A stretch of 64,000 nucleotides of DNA from Cerasibacillus terrae (GCF_008039555.1 NZ_VDUW01000003.1:124001-188000); one strand, 5' to 3'. Numbered from the stretch's first letter, positions 17,228 to 26,489 are shown. The notes: generated by a model from the sequence alone, not told the origin. Numbers and translations are program-made.

Positions 17228-17245
17228 AATAAACAAAAGTAATAG

Positions 17246-17277
17246 TCTGCCAATACATATGTGTTGGCAGATTTTTT
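17246..17277 (+). terminator. Terminator of glpT
   Basis: TCTGCCAA/TTGGCAGA stem with a 10-nt loop, followed by TTTTTT. Confidence 0.9.
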
Positions 17278-17405
17278 AAATGAAAGACAGAAATATCATG
17301 TATTAGTAAGACTGAAATACATGATACCAACGTCTTGTCTGTACTATTATAATCTGATTAGTTATAGCTGGATATATTTAATTGTAACTAATAATTGATT
17401 AATAA

Positions 17406-17636
17406 TTAGTACGTTATCCCAAAAATTTAAGTGGTGGTGAACGTCAACATGTTTCTTTATCACGTGCGATTTTACTCAAACCAAAATTGCTGTTGTTAGA
17501 TGTACCACTATCTGCACTTGACCAAAATACAAAAAAGTCAATGAGTCAGCTACTTATTGACTTGTATCAAAATGAAAATATGACAATCATTCATGTAACA
17601 CATGATATTTCAGAAGCAAAGCACCTCAAGTGTTAA
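17406..17636 (+). pseudogene. Remnant of an ABC transporter ATP-binding protein
   Basis: One frame reads RYPKNLSGGERQHVSLSRA, then LLLLDVPLSALD, then MTIIHVTHDISEAKHLKC and a stop. These are the ABC signature, Walker B plus D-loop, and H-loop of an importer-type ATPase (ModC/PotA-like). The Walker A half is missing, with stop codons directly upstream, and the protein ends right after the H-loop. The E of Walker B is replaced (LDVPLS instead of LDEPLS). The piece has no start codon or ribosome binding site. It is a decayed 3' fragment. Confidence 0.85.
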
Positions 17637-18092
17637 AGCGATAGGGTTTGGCTGGTTTGGAGAGCGAAGAGAAAATACCAGAAAGGAGCCAAATTAGGGT
17701 CAATTTTTGTTGGGGTTGTTTTTCATATCGAATGATATGCTTTACCTAGTATTGACAGCTATATGAGAATTTAGACTAGGAAGCTGTTTTTTTGTTTTTT
17801 ACTCTCCCTTGAGGCTTTCTTATATACTAAGAGAAATTGTTCCAGATTAGTTCTGGTTGTATAATTTTGAATCGGCAGAGCCTAATGGATCGTTCTCATC
17901 TTTCCTATTTTGTAACTCCTTTTTTTACTTGTACCCTCCACATAATCATCCAGACATATGCCAATAGCAAAATATACCCAGTACAAAACTAGGTAAAAGG
18001 TAGTATTGTAATTATATAAAATTGGAATTAATATTTATATATAGAAAAGTGCGCGTTTTTAGCATAATGAAGAGAGCGAGTGATACAAATTC
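17637..18092. other. Gene-free stretch between the ABC remnant and the type VII cluster
   Basis: No supported reading frame. CATATC/GATATG at 17724-17739 is a short hairpin. CCTAGT (17745), ACAGCT (17755), ACTAGG (17775) and AGCTGT (17782) interleave as a-b-a'-b', followed by a T run, so the end of the stretch can fold as a pseudoknot or alternative hairpins before a terminator-like tail. Confidence 0.5.
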
Positions 18093-18797
18093 ATGAATGA
18101 AGAGTTTAAAAATCAGTTACGAAAACTTGCTTTGCAAAAAGTAGATCAAATCACCCAGTCATTAAAAGAGGAAACCCGTTTGAAATATGGTCATGCTATA
18201 AGGGATTTTTTTAATCAGTTTATAGAGGATGAAACTGTATTTCAACAGCTTTATCATGCTTACAAAAAACGTACATCCTTTGACCTACATCGGAAACACA
18301 TTACCCTCTCCTATACATATGAAGATACATCACATACCATTGCCTTTTTAGATAAACGTTTTTCCTTAGACGAGACAACATTTGTTCAGTTATTATCGAA
18401 TACGATTGAAATTACACGGGAAGTACTCCCATTAGGATCTATTGTAGAACTAGACCCAGCTTATTTTAAACCCGACAAAGAAAACACATCCCCTTCCAAA
18501 GTAGTGATCACAGGGAGATTCATCGCTCCACAGGGTTATCATAGCTATTTTCCATATGTAGGGGTCGTCTACCCAGTGGGAGAAGTGAAAATAGGATCAC
18601 AAATTTATTTTACAACCCCTTTAATCAAAAAGGTCATTCATCAAGGATATACAGATGAGATGGAGGATGCTTTTGTCTTTTTAATGAAGCAGGAATTTAT
18701 TGTAGAAAAGAATATGAACTCGATTGAATTTTCGAATCAAGATATGAAAAAACTCCAGCAAGAAATGAAGGAGAAGAAAAAAGTAGGTGAATCATAA
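18093..18797 (+). CDS. DUF4176-domain protein of a type VII secretion cluster
   Basis: 234 residues. The centre (about 135-190) carries the DUF4176 pattern: LPLGSIVELDPAYF, then KVVITGRFIAPQG, then YFPYVGVVYPVGE. The flanks are charged and helical, with a lysine-rich C-terminal tail. DUF4176 genes are typical companions of ESX/Ess/Yuk substrate loci in Firmicutes, which fits the YwqI-like and LXG-like genes that follow. No catalytic role is known to me. The stop overlaps the next start by one base (TAATG). Confidence 0.75.
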   Translation: MNEEFKNQLRKLALQKVDQITQSLKEETRLKYGHAIRDFFNQFIEDETVFQQLYHAYKKRTSFDLHRKHITLSYTYEDTSHTIAFLDKRFSLDETTFVQLLSNTIEITREVLPLGSIVELDPAYFKPDKENTSPSKVVITGRFIAPQGYHSYFPYVGVVYPVGEVKIGSQIYFTTPLIKKVIHQGYTDEMEDAFVFLMKQEFIVEKNMNSIEFSNQDMKKLQQEMKEKKKVGES

Positions 18798-19021
18798 TGG
18801 GATTATATGACTATAATTTTTGCCATAACCTATTATACGGTGGTTGGGATTCCGGAATTATTAATAATTTACAAGATGCATGTAGAGAAATTCAGCAAAA
18901 CTTTGAACAAATGGACTTAGAAAATGCCTCTGTTGAAGAAGAAATGAGGGAGATTGTTAATGAAATGATTACCGAATTAAATCGGCTAATTAATGACATT
19001 CAATCTACTCATTTCAGATAG
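18797..19021 (+). CDS. Small helical protein of the type VII cluster, 74 aa
   Basis: Starts MGLYDYNFCHNLLYGGWDSG and continues as an acidic, all-helical heptad-like segment with EEEMREIVNEMITELNRL. It resembles in size and helicity the small chaperone or WXG-like partners of LXG toxins, but it has no WXG motif. The start overlaps the stop of the DUF4176 gene. Function is inferred only from position. Confidence 0.6.
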   Translation: MGLYDYNFCHNLLYGGWDSGIINNLQDACREIQQNFEQMDLENASVEEEMREIVNEMITELNRLINDIQSTHFR

Positions 19022-19210
19022 ATTCATAGAGCTAACTCTATAAGTGGGTCAGGAGAAATTCTTCATTAGAAGTGTATGGAAACCCAAGATTATTGCTTAT
19101 GACATACACGGAAATTCAAGCTGAAATTATCAGCTTAGGTGGTGTAATGGGCGGTATACTTAGATTTTCCCTTGATTGAAGTTTTATATAAGGAAGGGAT
19201 GTGTATAGGA

Positions 19211-19519
19211 TTGGCAAAATCAGAAATTAAACTCGATATAGCGGATCTTGAATCAACATTAGACCGATTAGATAGTAGTATAGAAGAATTTACAAGTTAT
19301 ACGACGTCATTTCGTTCTCATACGAGAGATAGATTAAAAGCTTTTAATTCGGACTTTATAGATAAGGTAGATGCACTACTGGCTAACATGAATGACGATA
19401 TGAATAGTGATTTAATTGACCAATTGAATGCTATCCATCAAAGTGGGAAAGCACTACTTAACAATATGAAGGAAGTAGATGAGGAAATTAGTGCGAAAAT
19501 CGGAAGTGGCTCATCATGA
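19211..19519 (+). CDS. YwqI/YxiC-like protein of the type VII cluster
   Basis: About 102 residues if the TTG at 19211 is used (GGAAGGG lies 12 nt upstream); longer in-frame starts have poorly spaced sites. The product begins MAKSEIKLDIADLESTLDRL, the usual opening of YwqI/YxiC (DUF5344) proteins, and is helical throughout, ending EEISAKIGSGSS. These proteins are encoded just before LXG substrates and probably act as secretion partners. The stop overlaps the LXG gene start as ATGA. Confidence 0.7.
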   Translation: MAKSEIKLDIADLESTLDRLDSSIEEFTSYTTSFRSHTRDRLKAFNSDFIDKVDALLANMNDDMNSDLIDQLNAIHQSGKALLNNMKEVDEEISAKIGSGSS

Positions 19520-20571
19520 AACGAGATCTGCAAATAAATTATGGTGTTTTAGATGAAATTATCGAGCAACTCCGAAAATACGAAAATAACCTTGAAACAA
19601 TGGAAGAGTCGCTCACAGATGTTTCCACTTATATTCAAACGTATAAAGGGGAAAGTATTGATGCTTGGGATGAAAGAATCACCGGTTCTAAAGAGAAAAT
19701 AAAAGATTACCAAGCCCAAGTCAGTGATCTCTTATCCTTATTTGAAAACTATGTAGCCGACACAACGGCGTATATTTCCCCGATTTCTAGAAACGCGATG
19801 ATGCGGGTTGATAGGAATGATATATGGTTTAATTTAAAGCAAATGGATGGTGGAATTTCTAACAACGTACCCAAAGCATTTATGAAAACGTATGATTCTC
19901 CTACTTCTATCTTTAATTTTTTAGATGACCCAACAGACGCAGAAAAAGAAGCAAGTCGGATAAATCAAGCAAAGATAGAAAATATTAGGCAAGACATCCA
20001 ACAAACAAAAAACAACCTCGAATATAAGATGGATGAACTATGGGATCTCTACACCTCCAAGGTGAAAAGATTTGAAAATGTTGATGATGAATACAATGAT
20101 AAAGCCGCAAATGTAAAGGACAAATATACAGACTTTTTCGAAGGTGTATGGGATGTAGTTGAGTGGGGCTCAGAAAAAGTATGGGGCCTTGTGAAAGGAC
20201 TTGCCGTTGGTTTATATGAAATCGCAAAAGGCCTATTAATACTTGTCCTTGATGCAGGAATTGTTGTCCTTTCCGATATCATTCCTGATATAATAGAGCC
20301 AGAAGGATTGAAACAGGCCGCCAATGATCGAGTGGAAACCTACAAGCAAACAATGAAACATATCATCAGTGATCCGATGAGTGTTGTGGAAAGCATCGGG
20401 CAATCTGTTTTCGATGCAGCCGAAGATGAAGGTATTATGTATGTCGCAGGTTATGAGTTGACTTCTTTGTACCTGTGGTCTCAGGCTGGAAGAGAAGAAA
20501 AAGGAGTTACTGCATCAGTAGGCTTTAATTCCCCCATTACGTATGGGATTCCTCACATTTTTGCAAAATAA
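19516..20571 (+). CDS. LXG-like type VII secretion substrate without recognisable toxin domain
   Basis: 351 residues. The first 220 or so are helical in the manner of LXG domains (INYGVLDEIIEQLRKYENNL, ESIDAWDERI, RNAMMRVDRND). A hydrophobic middle follows (VWGLVKGLAVGLYEIAKGLLIL), then the region SDPMSVVESIGQSVFDAAEDEG, which in polymorphic toxins leads into a C-terminal toxin module. Here the protein stops about 45 residues later at YGIPHIFAK. So the toxin appears lost or replaced by a very short end. No immunity gene follows; the next gene is dus on the other strand. Confidence 0.72.
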   Translation: MKRDLQINYGVLDEIIEQLRKYENNLETMEESLTDVSTYIQTYKGESIDAWDERITGSKEKIKDYQAQVSDLLSLFENYVADTTAYISPISRNAMMRVDRNDIWFNLKQMDGGISNNVPKAFMKTYDSPTSIFNFLDDPTDAEKEASRINQAKIENIRQDIQQTKNNLEYKMDELWDLYTSKVKRFENVDDEYNDKAANVKDKYTDFFEGVWDVVEWGSEKVWGLVKGLAVGLYEIAKGLLILVLDAGIVVLSDIIPDIIEPEGLKQAANDRVETYKQTMKHIISDPMSVVESIGQSVFDAAEDEGIMYVAGYELTSLYLWSQAGREEKGVTASVGFNSPITYGIPHIFAK

Positions 20572-20719
20572 AACACCATCCTTGTCATTTAATTCTAACA
20601 ATTAATAATTCGCATGTAGCTATCGCCATCACCACTTTTCTCTCCTTCATAAGTTCATTATAATAATGATTATAAAATAATGCCCGATGAAATAGATATG
20701 GTTATAGTCGGATTAAAAA

Positions 20720-20769
20720 GAGTACCAGGTACACAAACAATTCCGAATCGTTCATGCACCTAGTACTCT
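20720..20769 (-). terminator. Terminator of dus
   Basis: On the minus strand AGTACTAGGTGC pairs with GTGTACCTGGTACT and is followed by CTTTTTAA. Confidence 0.75.
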
Positions 20770-21730
20770 AATACTCAAATTCATCTAACAATGCGCGTAC
20801 CTCATCTGTTGACTCTGTCGTCATCAAATCATTCCTTAACTTACCCGCTCCTCTAAACTCTTTAACATATATCTTAAAAAAGCGGCGAAGTGGTTTAAAT
20901 AAACGTGGCTCTAATTTTGAATATTTATCAAAAAGTTCCAGATGCAATCTTAAGAGATCAAGCAATTCCTTATAACTATGTTCTTTCGGCTCTTTTTCAA
21001 AGGCAAATGGATTTTTAAAGATACCTCGTCCAATCATCACACCATCTACACCATATTTCTCGGCAAGTTTTAATCCTGTTTGCCGATCAGGGATGTCACC
21101 ATTAATTGTCAATAGGGTATCTGGGGCGACTTCATCACGTAATTTTTTAATCTCAGGAATTAGTTCCCAATGCGCATCTACTTTACTCATTTCTTTTTTT
21201 GTACGTAAATGAATAGATAGATTAACGATGTCTTGTTCAAATACATGTCTTAGCCAGTCACGCCATTCTTCTATATTTTCATAACCAAGTCTTGTCTTTA
21301 CACTGACGGGCAATCCTCCTGCTTTTGCTGCGTCTATGATTTCTGCCGCTACATCCGGTCGCCGAATGAGACCACATCCTTTTCCTTTCGGTGCCACATT
21401 ATGTGCAGGACAGCCCATATTGATATCTATCCCTCGAAAGCCTTCTTTCGCCATCCCAATACTCATTTTCCTAAAGTATTCAGGCTTATCTCCCCATATA
21501 TGAGCCACAATTGGTTGTTCATCTTCTGTAAAAGTTAGACGCCCACGTACACTAAATTCCCCTTCTGGATGACAATAACTCTCTGTATTTGTAAATTCTG
21601 TAAAAAACACATCAGGTCTGGCCGCTTCACTCACGACATGGCGAAAAACAACATCTGTCACATCTTCCATTGGTGCAAGTATAAAAAACGGTCGTGGTAA
21701 ATCACACCAAAAATTGTCTTTCATTTTCAT
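20768..21730 (-). CDS. dus: tRNA-dihydrouridine synthase
   Basis: 320 residues, TIM-barrel FMN enzyme. The N-terminal LAPMEDVTD and FTEF contact [11 protein letters not shown] holds the catalytic Cys, VKTRLGY and INGDIPD are further FMN/tRNA contacts, and [13 protein letters not shown] is the phosphate-binding end of the barrel. The C-terminal helical domain ([13 protein letters not shown]) is present. It reduces uridines of the tRNA D-loop with NADPH. It is a lone gene. A 10-bp inverted repeat (TCGTGTATAC/GTATACACGA) 28 bp upstream may regulate it. Confidence 0.9.
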   Translation of the reverse strand: MKMKDNFWCDLPRPFFILAPMEDVTDVVFRHVVSEAARPDVFFTEFTNTESYCHPEGEFSVRGRLTFTEDEQPIVAHIWGDKPEYFRKMSIGMAKEGFRGIDINMGCPAHNVAPKGKGCGLIRRPDVAAEIIDAAKAGGLPVSVKTRLGYENIEEWRDWLRHVFEQDIVNLSIHLRTKKEMSKVDAHWELIPEIKKLRDEVAPDTLLTINGDIPDRQTGLKLAEKYGVDGVMIGRGIFKNPFAFEKEPKEHSYKELLDLLRLHLELFDKYSKLEPRLFKPLRRFFKIYVKEFRGAGKLRNDLMTTESTDEVRALLDEFEY

Positions 21731-21757
21731 CCTTAAATCCTTTCATTATAGGTTTAT

Positions 21758-21791
21758 TCGTGTATACCCTTTAAACAAAATGTATACACGA
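21758..21791. promoter_or_regulatory. Inverted repeat upstream of dus
   Basis: TCGTGTATAC and GTATACACGA form a perfect 10-bp inverted repeat with 14 nt between them, just before the dus start. Confidence 0.5.
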
Positions 21792-22655
21792 TATTTAAAC
21801 ACTATTTAATTAGCCATTATTAATGATAATCAATAACAGCCCTAAGCTCTTATCAAAATGAGCGACATTTCATCTATTAAACTTAACCAATATTTACTTT
21901 AATGTTTACCATTGAAAAGTGCAACGAAAAACGACTGAAAGAAAGGGCACTAATAAAGTTATAAAAAATAATGTCTCTTACTCGTTTATCAAATGATAAA
22001 TTCTTTCTTATTTCAAGTCAACAGAACCAATAAAGATAGTTGCCCAATTACTTAGGTGTTACTCCTTGGAATCGTTCCATCCATCCTTTTAGTCGGCTAT
22101 GAGAAAAAGATCCTTTTCAGTGTATCCTTCGCTAAATTTAAAATGGTGTGACTTATGTTTCCTTGTATGTATTTGGTGAAGGAAGAGTAAAAGAAATGTA
22201 AGCGATTGAGTGTACAGTAAATTATTATTACTGAATTTACCATCTTAAGGTTGAGTGTCAAATATAACTATAATATGTACCAGAATCAAATATGGGTATA
22301 CTTTTACTTATATCTCCTTGAATATATGAATTCCGTAATAGGCAGCGTAAATATAAAACCAACTACGACTAGAAAAGGATAATTTTCAATACCACTTTTC
22401 ATAAATCTATGCCTAAGCATGCCCTTTTGTTCTCTGTGACAGTATGTATGGAAAAAACTTAGGTGAATCACCAGAATGATTAGCTACATAAAAAGACAAG
22501 AAAAATAGTATAAAACAAAAAGAAGATAACCTAAGTAAATTATTTCATACACAAAAAGCGGCATTAACAACGATTGCTTGATGGGAACCGTTCAAATAGC
22601 GGGTTATAATGGCTTCATTTGTATTTTTAGCTTTTATAATAAAATCTCTCATGCA
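21792..22655. other. Long stretch without an intact gene
   Basis: About 860 bp. Short hydrophobic reading frames appear, such as one on the plus strand from a GTG at 22056 (LLLGIVPSILLVGYEKK), and the minus-strand piece annotated at 22304. None has a complete domain or a convincing ribosome binding site. The stretch reads as decayed membrane-protein sequence. Confidence 0.5.
22304..22480 (-). pseudogene. Possible membrane-protein remnant
   Basis: On the minus strand an open frame reads ILVIHLSFFHTYCHREQKG, then IENYPFLVVVGFIFTLPIT and ends EFIYSRRYK with TAA. It looks like the last two TM helices of a larger membrane protein (an acyltransferase-3-like end is one idea). There is no ribosome binding site, and a stop lies directly upstream. 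Confidence 0.35.
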
Positions 22656-22673
22656 TTAGTCATGAGAGATTTT
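22641..22673 (-). terminator. Terminator overlapping the end of tatA
   Basis: AAAATCTCTCATG and CATGAGAGATTTT form a 13-bp perfect stem with a 7-nt loop; the stop codon of tatA lies in the loop and arm. Confidence 0.9.
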
Positions 22674-22850
22674 GTTATTCTCCGCCTCTTTATCAGGATC
22701 ACTTATTAAATCATTTGCAGACTTTTTAAATTCATGTAATGTTTGTCCAGCCGCCTTTCCTATTTCCGGTAGTTTTCTTGGTCCGAAGATAATCAGTGCC
22801 AATGCGAAAATAAGAATTAATCCAGGAATTCCAATATTAGCTAATCCCAT
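22656..22850 (-). CDS. tatA: Twin-arginine translocase subunit TatA
   Basis: 64 residues: a short N-terminal TM helix ([17 protein letters not shown]), the [11 protein letters not shown] hinge that defines TatA/TatE, an amphipathic helix ([17 protein letters not shown]) and a charged tail. It forms the protein-conducting oligomer of the Tat pathway. The ATG with AAGGTGAAC 6 nt upstream is chosen over a GTG three codons earlier. It lies behind genes for a Tat-signal subunit and its dehydrogenase partner, so it is probably dedicated to them. No tatC is in the window. Confidence 0.92.
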   Translation of the reverse strand: MGLANIGIPGLILIFALALIIFGPRKLPEIGKAAGQTLHEFKKSANDLISDPDKEAENNKISHD

Positions 22851-22963
22851 TAAGTTCACCTTCTTATTTTAGTTGATTAGTGTATGGATAGTGTAACCTA
22901 ATTATATTCATTTATTCTGTATAGCAACAAATAAGAAGTTCCTTCAAAAAAGTTTTGTAATCC

Positions 22964-24715
22964 TTAACCAACATGTTTATGTTTTTCATTTCTTTTTACT
23001 ATTTGTCCACCGTTTTCAAGATATTTTTGAATTCCTTCTGAAGCACGGTAGGCCAAGGCTCCAACAGTTGCTGTTGGATGATGTCCACCAAAATGGGGGA
23101 ATGCAGATGCTCCAACGACAAATAGATTATCCATATCCCACATTTGTAAATAGTTATTGACGGCCGATGTTTCTGGATTATCACCCATAATTACTCCTCC
23201 AGCATAATGTCCACCTTGATAGATATGGTCGAACTCTTCTGGAATATCATCCTCATCTACAATATCTGCACCCATTTCTTCCATAATTTCTTTACATTTT
23301 TCTACACCGAATTTGGCAATATTCCTGTCTTGATCCGTATACTTATTTGTTACACGAAGAAGGGGATCGTTGAAATCATCTTTATATGTTGGATCTAAAT
23401 CAAGGTAATTATGCCACCAGGACATGATAGCTGGAGTGTACCATAATTGTAGAGTTCGATTTGCATAGAATAAAGAGTTCTTTTTAAACTCTTTCCCCCA
23501 CCTAGGTGTCCCTTTTGGCACATGGTTACTTGCTATTGCTCCATCTCCATACTGTCTTAATTCAATTGCACCACCATTAATAAAGTCTAACTTAGAATGG
23601 TCGAAATTGTCTCCTGCAAAATCTCGCATCGTTCCTCCTAATGCCCCCGCTCCCATGTAGAGATTGAATTTCTTATCCTTGAAAAATCCTCTCGCTCCAA
23701 GAAATGTAATGTTAAATTGTCCATTGAAATTCTTCCCGATGACACCTTTTCTTGTTTTCGGGTCATATGGTTGTCCGATGTCAGATAGCATTAAAAGGCG
23801 GTTATTTGTAAAGGTAAAGGCAGATAATACAACGACATCGGCTGGTTGTTCATATTCCTGTCCTGTTCTTGTATCAACATACATGACCCCGGTGGCTTTC
23901 TTACCATTATGTAGGACTCGTCTTACATATGACTCGGTTCTTAATTCGAAGTTACCAGTCTTTTCTGCAGTAGGAATAACAGTAACAAGTGCATCAGATT
24001 TCGCACCAAAATCACAACCATAATGGGTACAGAATGCACAATATTGACATTGATTTATAACCTCACCATCTGGATTCTCATATTTCTCAGATAAGTTCCC
24101 AGCTGTTACTTGATAAGGATGATAGCCTAGGTTTGTTGCTGCTTCTTTAAATAATCGAATTGGTGGTGTTTCTTTCAGTGGTGGTGTTGGAAATTTTTCA
24201 CTAGAGCGTTTGGGTCCAAGTGGATCAGGTTCACCTGATAATCCCGCTGTTTTCTCAAATCGATCATAATATTTTTCCATTTCATCATAAGTAATCCCCC
24301 AATCTTGAATGGTCATGCCATCGGGTATTTTATCCTTTCCATATCTTTCAACCGTTTTACTATAGATTTCAAAATCATATGGTAAATAACGGTAAGTCGA
24401 TCCAGCCCAATGAACACTACCACCACCTAAATCTGTTCCAGCCATCATCTCATCTCTAGTTCGGACTGGTAATGCAACGTCATCCGGTGTATTACGAGAG
24501 GTAACAGTTTCATGTTTTAAATTTTGCATCATTTCATATCGGTTTGTAAAACGAAGCTCATCTTTAACACCGGTATAATCTGAAAGAACTTTCTTTTCTC
24601 CTCGTTCTAGTGCAACTACTTTTTTTCCGGCTTTTGCTAGTTCAGCAGATACTATTCCACCTGCCCATCCTGTACCTACAACGACAACATCTACTTTATC
24701 TAATTTCTTTGCCAT
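22964..24715 (-). CDS. GMC-family membrane-associated dehydrogenase, large subunit
   Basis: 583 residues. The N-terminal Rossmann motif is VVVGTGWAGGIVSAELAKAG (FAD ADP-ribose), followed by GGGSVHWAGSTYRY. A cysteine cluster CQYCAFCTHYGC at mid-length recalls the Fe-S binding CxxCxxC-type motif of gluconate 2-dehydrogenase large subunits. The C-terminal GGHHPTATVGALAYR and FVVGASAFPHFGG are the GMC active-site and FAD segments. No signal peptide is present, so it likely travels out with the adjacent Tat-signal subunit. It should oxidise a sugar or polyol. AATTGGAGG precedes the ATG. Confidence 0.87.
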   Translation of the reverse strand: MAKKLDKVDVVVVGTGWAGGIVSAELAKAGKKVVALERGEKKVLSDYTGVKDELRFTNRYEMMQNLKHETVTSRNTPDDVALPVRTRDEMMAGTDLGGGSVHWAGSTYRYLPYDFEIYSKTVERYGKDKIPDGMTIQDWGITYDEMEKYYDRFEKTAGLSGEPDPLGPKRSSEKFPTPPLKETPPIRLFKEAATNLGYHPYQVTAGNLSEKYENPDGEVINQCQYCAFCTHYGCDFGAKSDALVTVIPTAEKTGNFELRTESYVRRVLHNGKKATGVMYVDTRTGQEYEQPADVVVLSAFTFTNNRLLMLSDIGQPYDPKTRKGVIGKNFNGQFNITFLGARGFFKDKKFNLYMGAGALGGTMRDFAGDNFDHSKLDFINGGAIELRQYGDGAIASNHVPKGTPRWGKEFKKNSLFYANRTLQLWYTPAIMSWWHNYLDLDPTYKDDFNDPLLRVTNKYTDQDRNIAKFGVEKCKEIMEEMGADIVDEDDIPEEFDHIYQGGHYAGGVIMGDNPETSAVNNYLQMWDMDNLFVVGASAFPHFGGHHPTATVGALAYRASEGIQKYLENGGQIVKRNEKHKHVG

Positions 24716-24740
24716 TATACTACCTCCAATTTCATTACAT

Positions 24741-25565
24741 TCATCCCTGATATTCTCTTAAACTTTGTGGTTCCATGACAATAAAATCTTCACTATCAAT
24801 TTCATTAATATAAGCCATTCGTGGTCCAGGATATTCCTTCATCTTCCAGCCCATCATATTCTTATTTCCTCCATAGAGTGGGTCAGCATATACCCCTTCT
24901 AATGTAGTTTGGCGAAGTAGGTTGAAGAAGGTCTGGGAAGAAACACCTTTCATTTCTATTTCATTATTTTCAAATGCTTGTAAAATTTCATTTTGCTGTT
25001 TTTCTTCCAAATCAATAAAACTTTTATCAAATTTTTCCTTACTTACCTGATCCATTTTTCGTAATCCCTGTAAAAATATCTCGCCCCGATTTTGCCTAGA
25101 TTGGTATCTAGGTGTGGGGGTTGGTGCTTGGGTAGATGTGTTCGGACCTGATTTATTCTGTTCACTATCCTTGCGTTGATATTCATGTGTTTGTTTATTT
25201 TGTAAAAACGGGTCTTTCATATATGCCTTTGCGTTTGTCCCCCAAGATCCAGCTAGTTGTTTATCAATGAAATAAGGTACACTCAATTTAATGGCACCTG
25301 GTCCATGATCATCTTCAGGGAAAATACGTTCTGTTGCTGCTTTTAAAGTGTTAAAGTCTTCTTCACGACTAAAGAACATGCGTGCTTCTTGTAATGTTTG
25401 CTGTGTATGGTCTCTTTTTTCCTTTGTGGGTGTGCTTTCCTTTGTCTGAAATTGATTTGTTATAAGTCCACCTAATAGAGAACCACCAACAACACCACCA
25501 GCAACCAATCCTGTATTTTTAAGAAAATGACGTCTACTTAGAGACTCTTCATCTTTATTAACCAT
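24741..25565 (-). CDS. Gluconate 2-dehydrogenase subunit 3-like protein with Tat signal
   Basis: 274 residues. The N-terminus carries a textbook Tat signal: SRRHFLK, then the hydrophobic GLVAGGVVGGSLLGGLI. The mature part fits the Gluconate_2-dh3 family (FNTLKAATERIFPEDDHGPGA, ending near YPGPRMAYI). A low-complexity Thr/Pro/Gln insert (about 135-160) interrupts it. It is the small, exported partner of the GMC dehydrogenase. ATG 25565 is favoured because GGAGGG is 6 nt away; a GTG one codon before is possible. It is first in a three-gene operon ending in tatA. Confidence 0.87.
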   Translation of the reverse strand: MVNKDEESLSRRHFLKNTGLVAGGVVGGSLLGGLITNQFQTKESTPTKEKRDHTQQTLQEARMFFSREEDFNTLKAATERIFPEDDHGPGAIKLSVPYFIDKQLAGSWGTNAKAYMKDPFLQNKQTHEYQRKDSEQNKSGPNTSTQAPTPTPRYQSRQNRGEIFLQGLRKMDQVSKEKFDKSFIDLEEKQQNEILQAFENNEIEMKGVSSQTFFNLLRQTTLEGVYADPLYGGNKNMMGWKMKEYPGPRMAYINEIDSEDFIVMEPQSLREYQG

Positions 25566-25798
25566 CACTCACCCTCCTAAAAAGTTACTTATCCATATAT
25601 TTCCCAGGTTTACCGAAATTATGAATTATAAGTAGGGGACATCTAAAAAAGATATCAAATGGAAACAATAGAGATGATTGATGAAATCCTGTATTTTTTA
25701 TTTTGCCTGTATCGTGTTAAAATATGTCCATACGGAAAATAAAGAAAATTCGATAGAAGAGTTTGTTTACAACTATCAAAATAAATGAGGTGTGTTCA

Positions 25799-26425
25799 AT
25801 GGAATTTACTGGTTTTGAACAAAAAGATTTTGATACTTTTCAGATAGATGGTTTAGAAGAAAGAATGGAAGCAATCCGTGAAAATATTCAACCAAAGTTC
25901 AAAGCAATCGGTGATGTGTTGGCCCATTATCTATCAGAGGATATTGGGCAAGAAATGTATGTACATATCGCAAAACATGCAAGAAGAACAGTTAATCCAC
26001 CAAACGATACATGGGTGGCTTTTAGTTATAACAAAAGAGGATACAAGAAACATCCGCATTTTCAGGTAGGTCTATGGGATGATCGTGTTTTTGTTTGGCT
26101 AGCCTATATCTATGAGCTACCAAACAAAAAAGAATTTGCCAACATATTTATAGATGAACAGGACATGCTTGAAGAACATATCCCGAGTGATTATGATTTT
26201 TCAATGAATCATATGAAAAAATCAGATGAACAAATTGGAAAAGTAGACTTAAAAGAAAAGCTTGAACGATTTTCAAATGTAAAGAGTGCGGAACTATTAA
26301 TTGGAAAGCAATTTCAAGCAAATAATCCTATTTTACAAGATGGAGAGAAGTTTCTGAATGAGATAAAAGCTATCTTTGATACACTGATTCCAGTATTTAA
26401 AATGTCATTACGAGAGATGGGATAG
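25799..26425 (+). CDS. DUF1054 (UPF0637, YktB-like) protein
   Basis: 208 residues starting MEFTGFEQKDFDTFQIDGLE, with RRTVNPPNDTWVAFS and KRGYKKHPHFQVGLWDDRVF, which are the strongly conserved parts of this Firmicutes family. The fold is known structurally, but I know of no established function. The ATG at 25799 has TGAGGTG upstream; an earlier TTG frame extension has none. Monocistronic, with a strong hairpin after it. Confidence 0.88.
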   Translation: MEFTGFEQKDFDTFQIDGLEERMEAIRENIQPKFKAIGDVLAHYLSEDIGQEMYVHIAKHARRTVNPPNDTWVAFSYNKRGYKKHPHFQVGLWDDRVFVWLAYIYELPNKKEFANIFIDEQDMLEEHIPSDYDFSMNHMKKSDEQIGKVDLKEKLERFSNVKSAELLIGKQFQANNPILQDGEKFLNEIKAIFDTLIPVFKMSLREMG

Positions 26426-26435
26426 AAATAACGAA

Positions 26436-26475
26436 AAGCATGTTCGAAGAATTTCTTCAAACATGCTTCTTTCTG
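26436..26475. terminator. Terminator between convergent genes
   Basis: AAGCATGTT/AACATGCTT plus inner GAAGAA/CTTC pairing, T-rich on the plus side; it can end both the DUF1054 gene and the small minus-strand gene. Confidence 0.8.
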
Positions 26476-26489
26476 TTCTGTTATAATGG

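Noticed and set aside
20768-21730. Dus enzyme lacking its catalytic cysteine
   Set aside because: At first the segment after NMGCP seemed to miss a Cys, but the catalytic Cys is the one in GCP, which is present.
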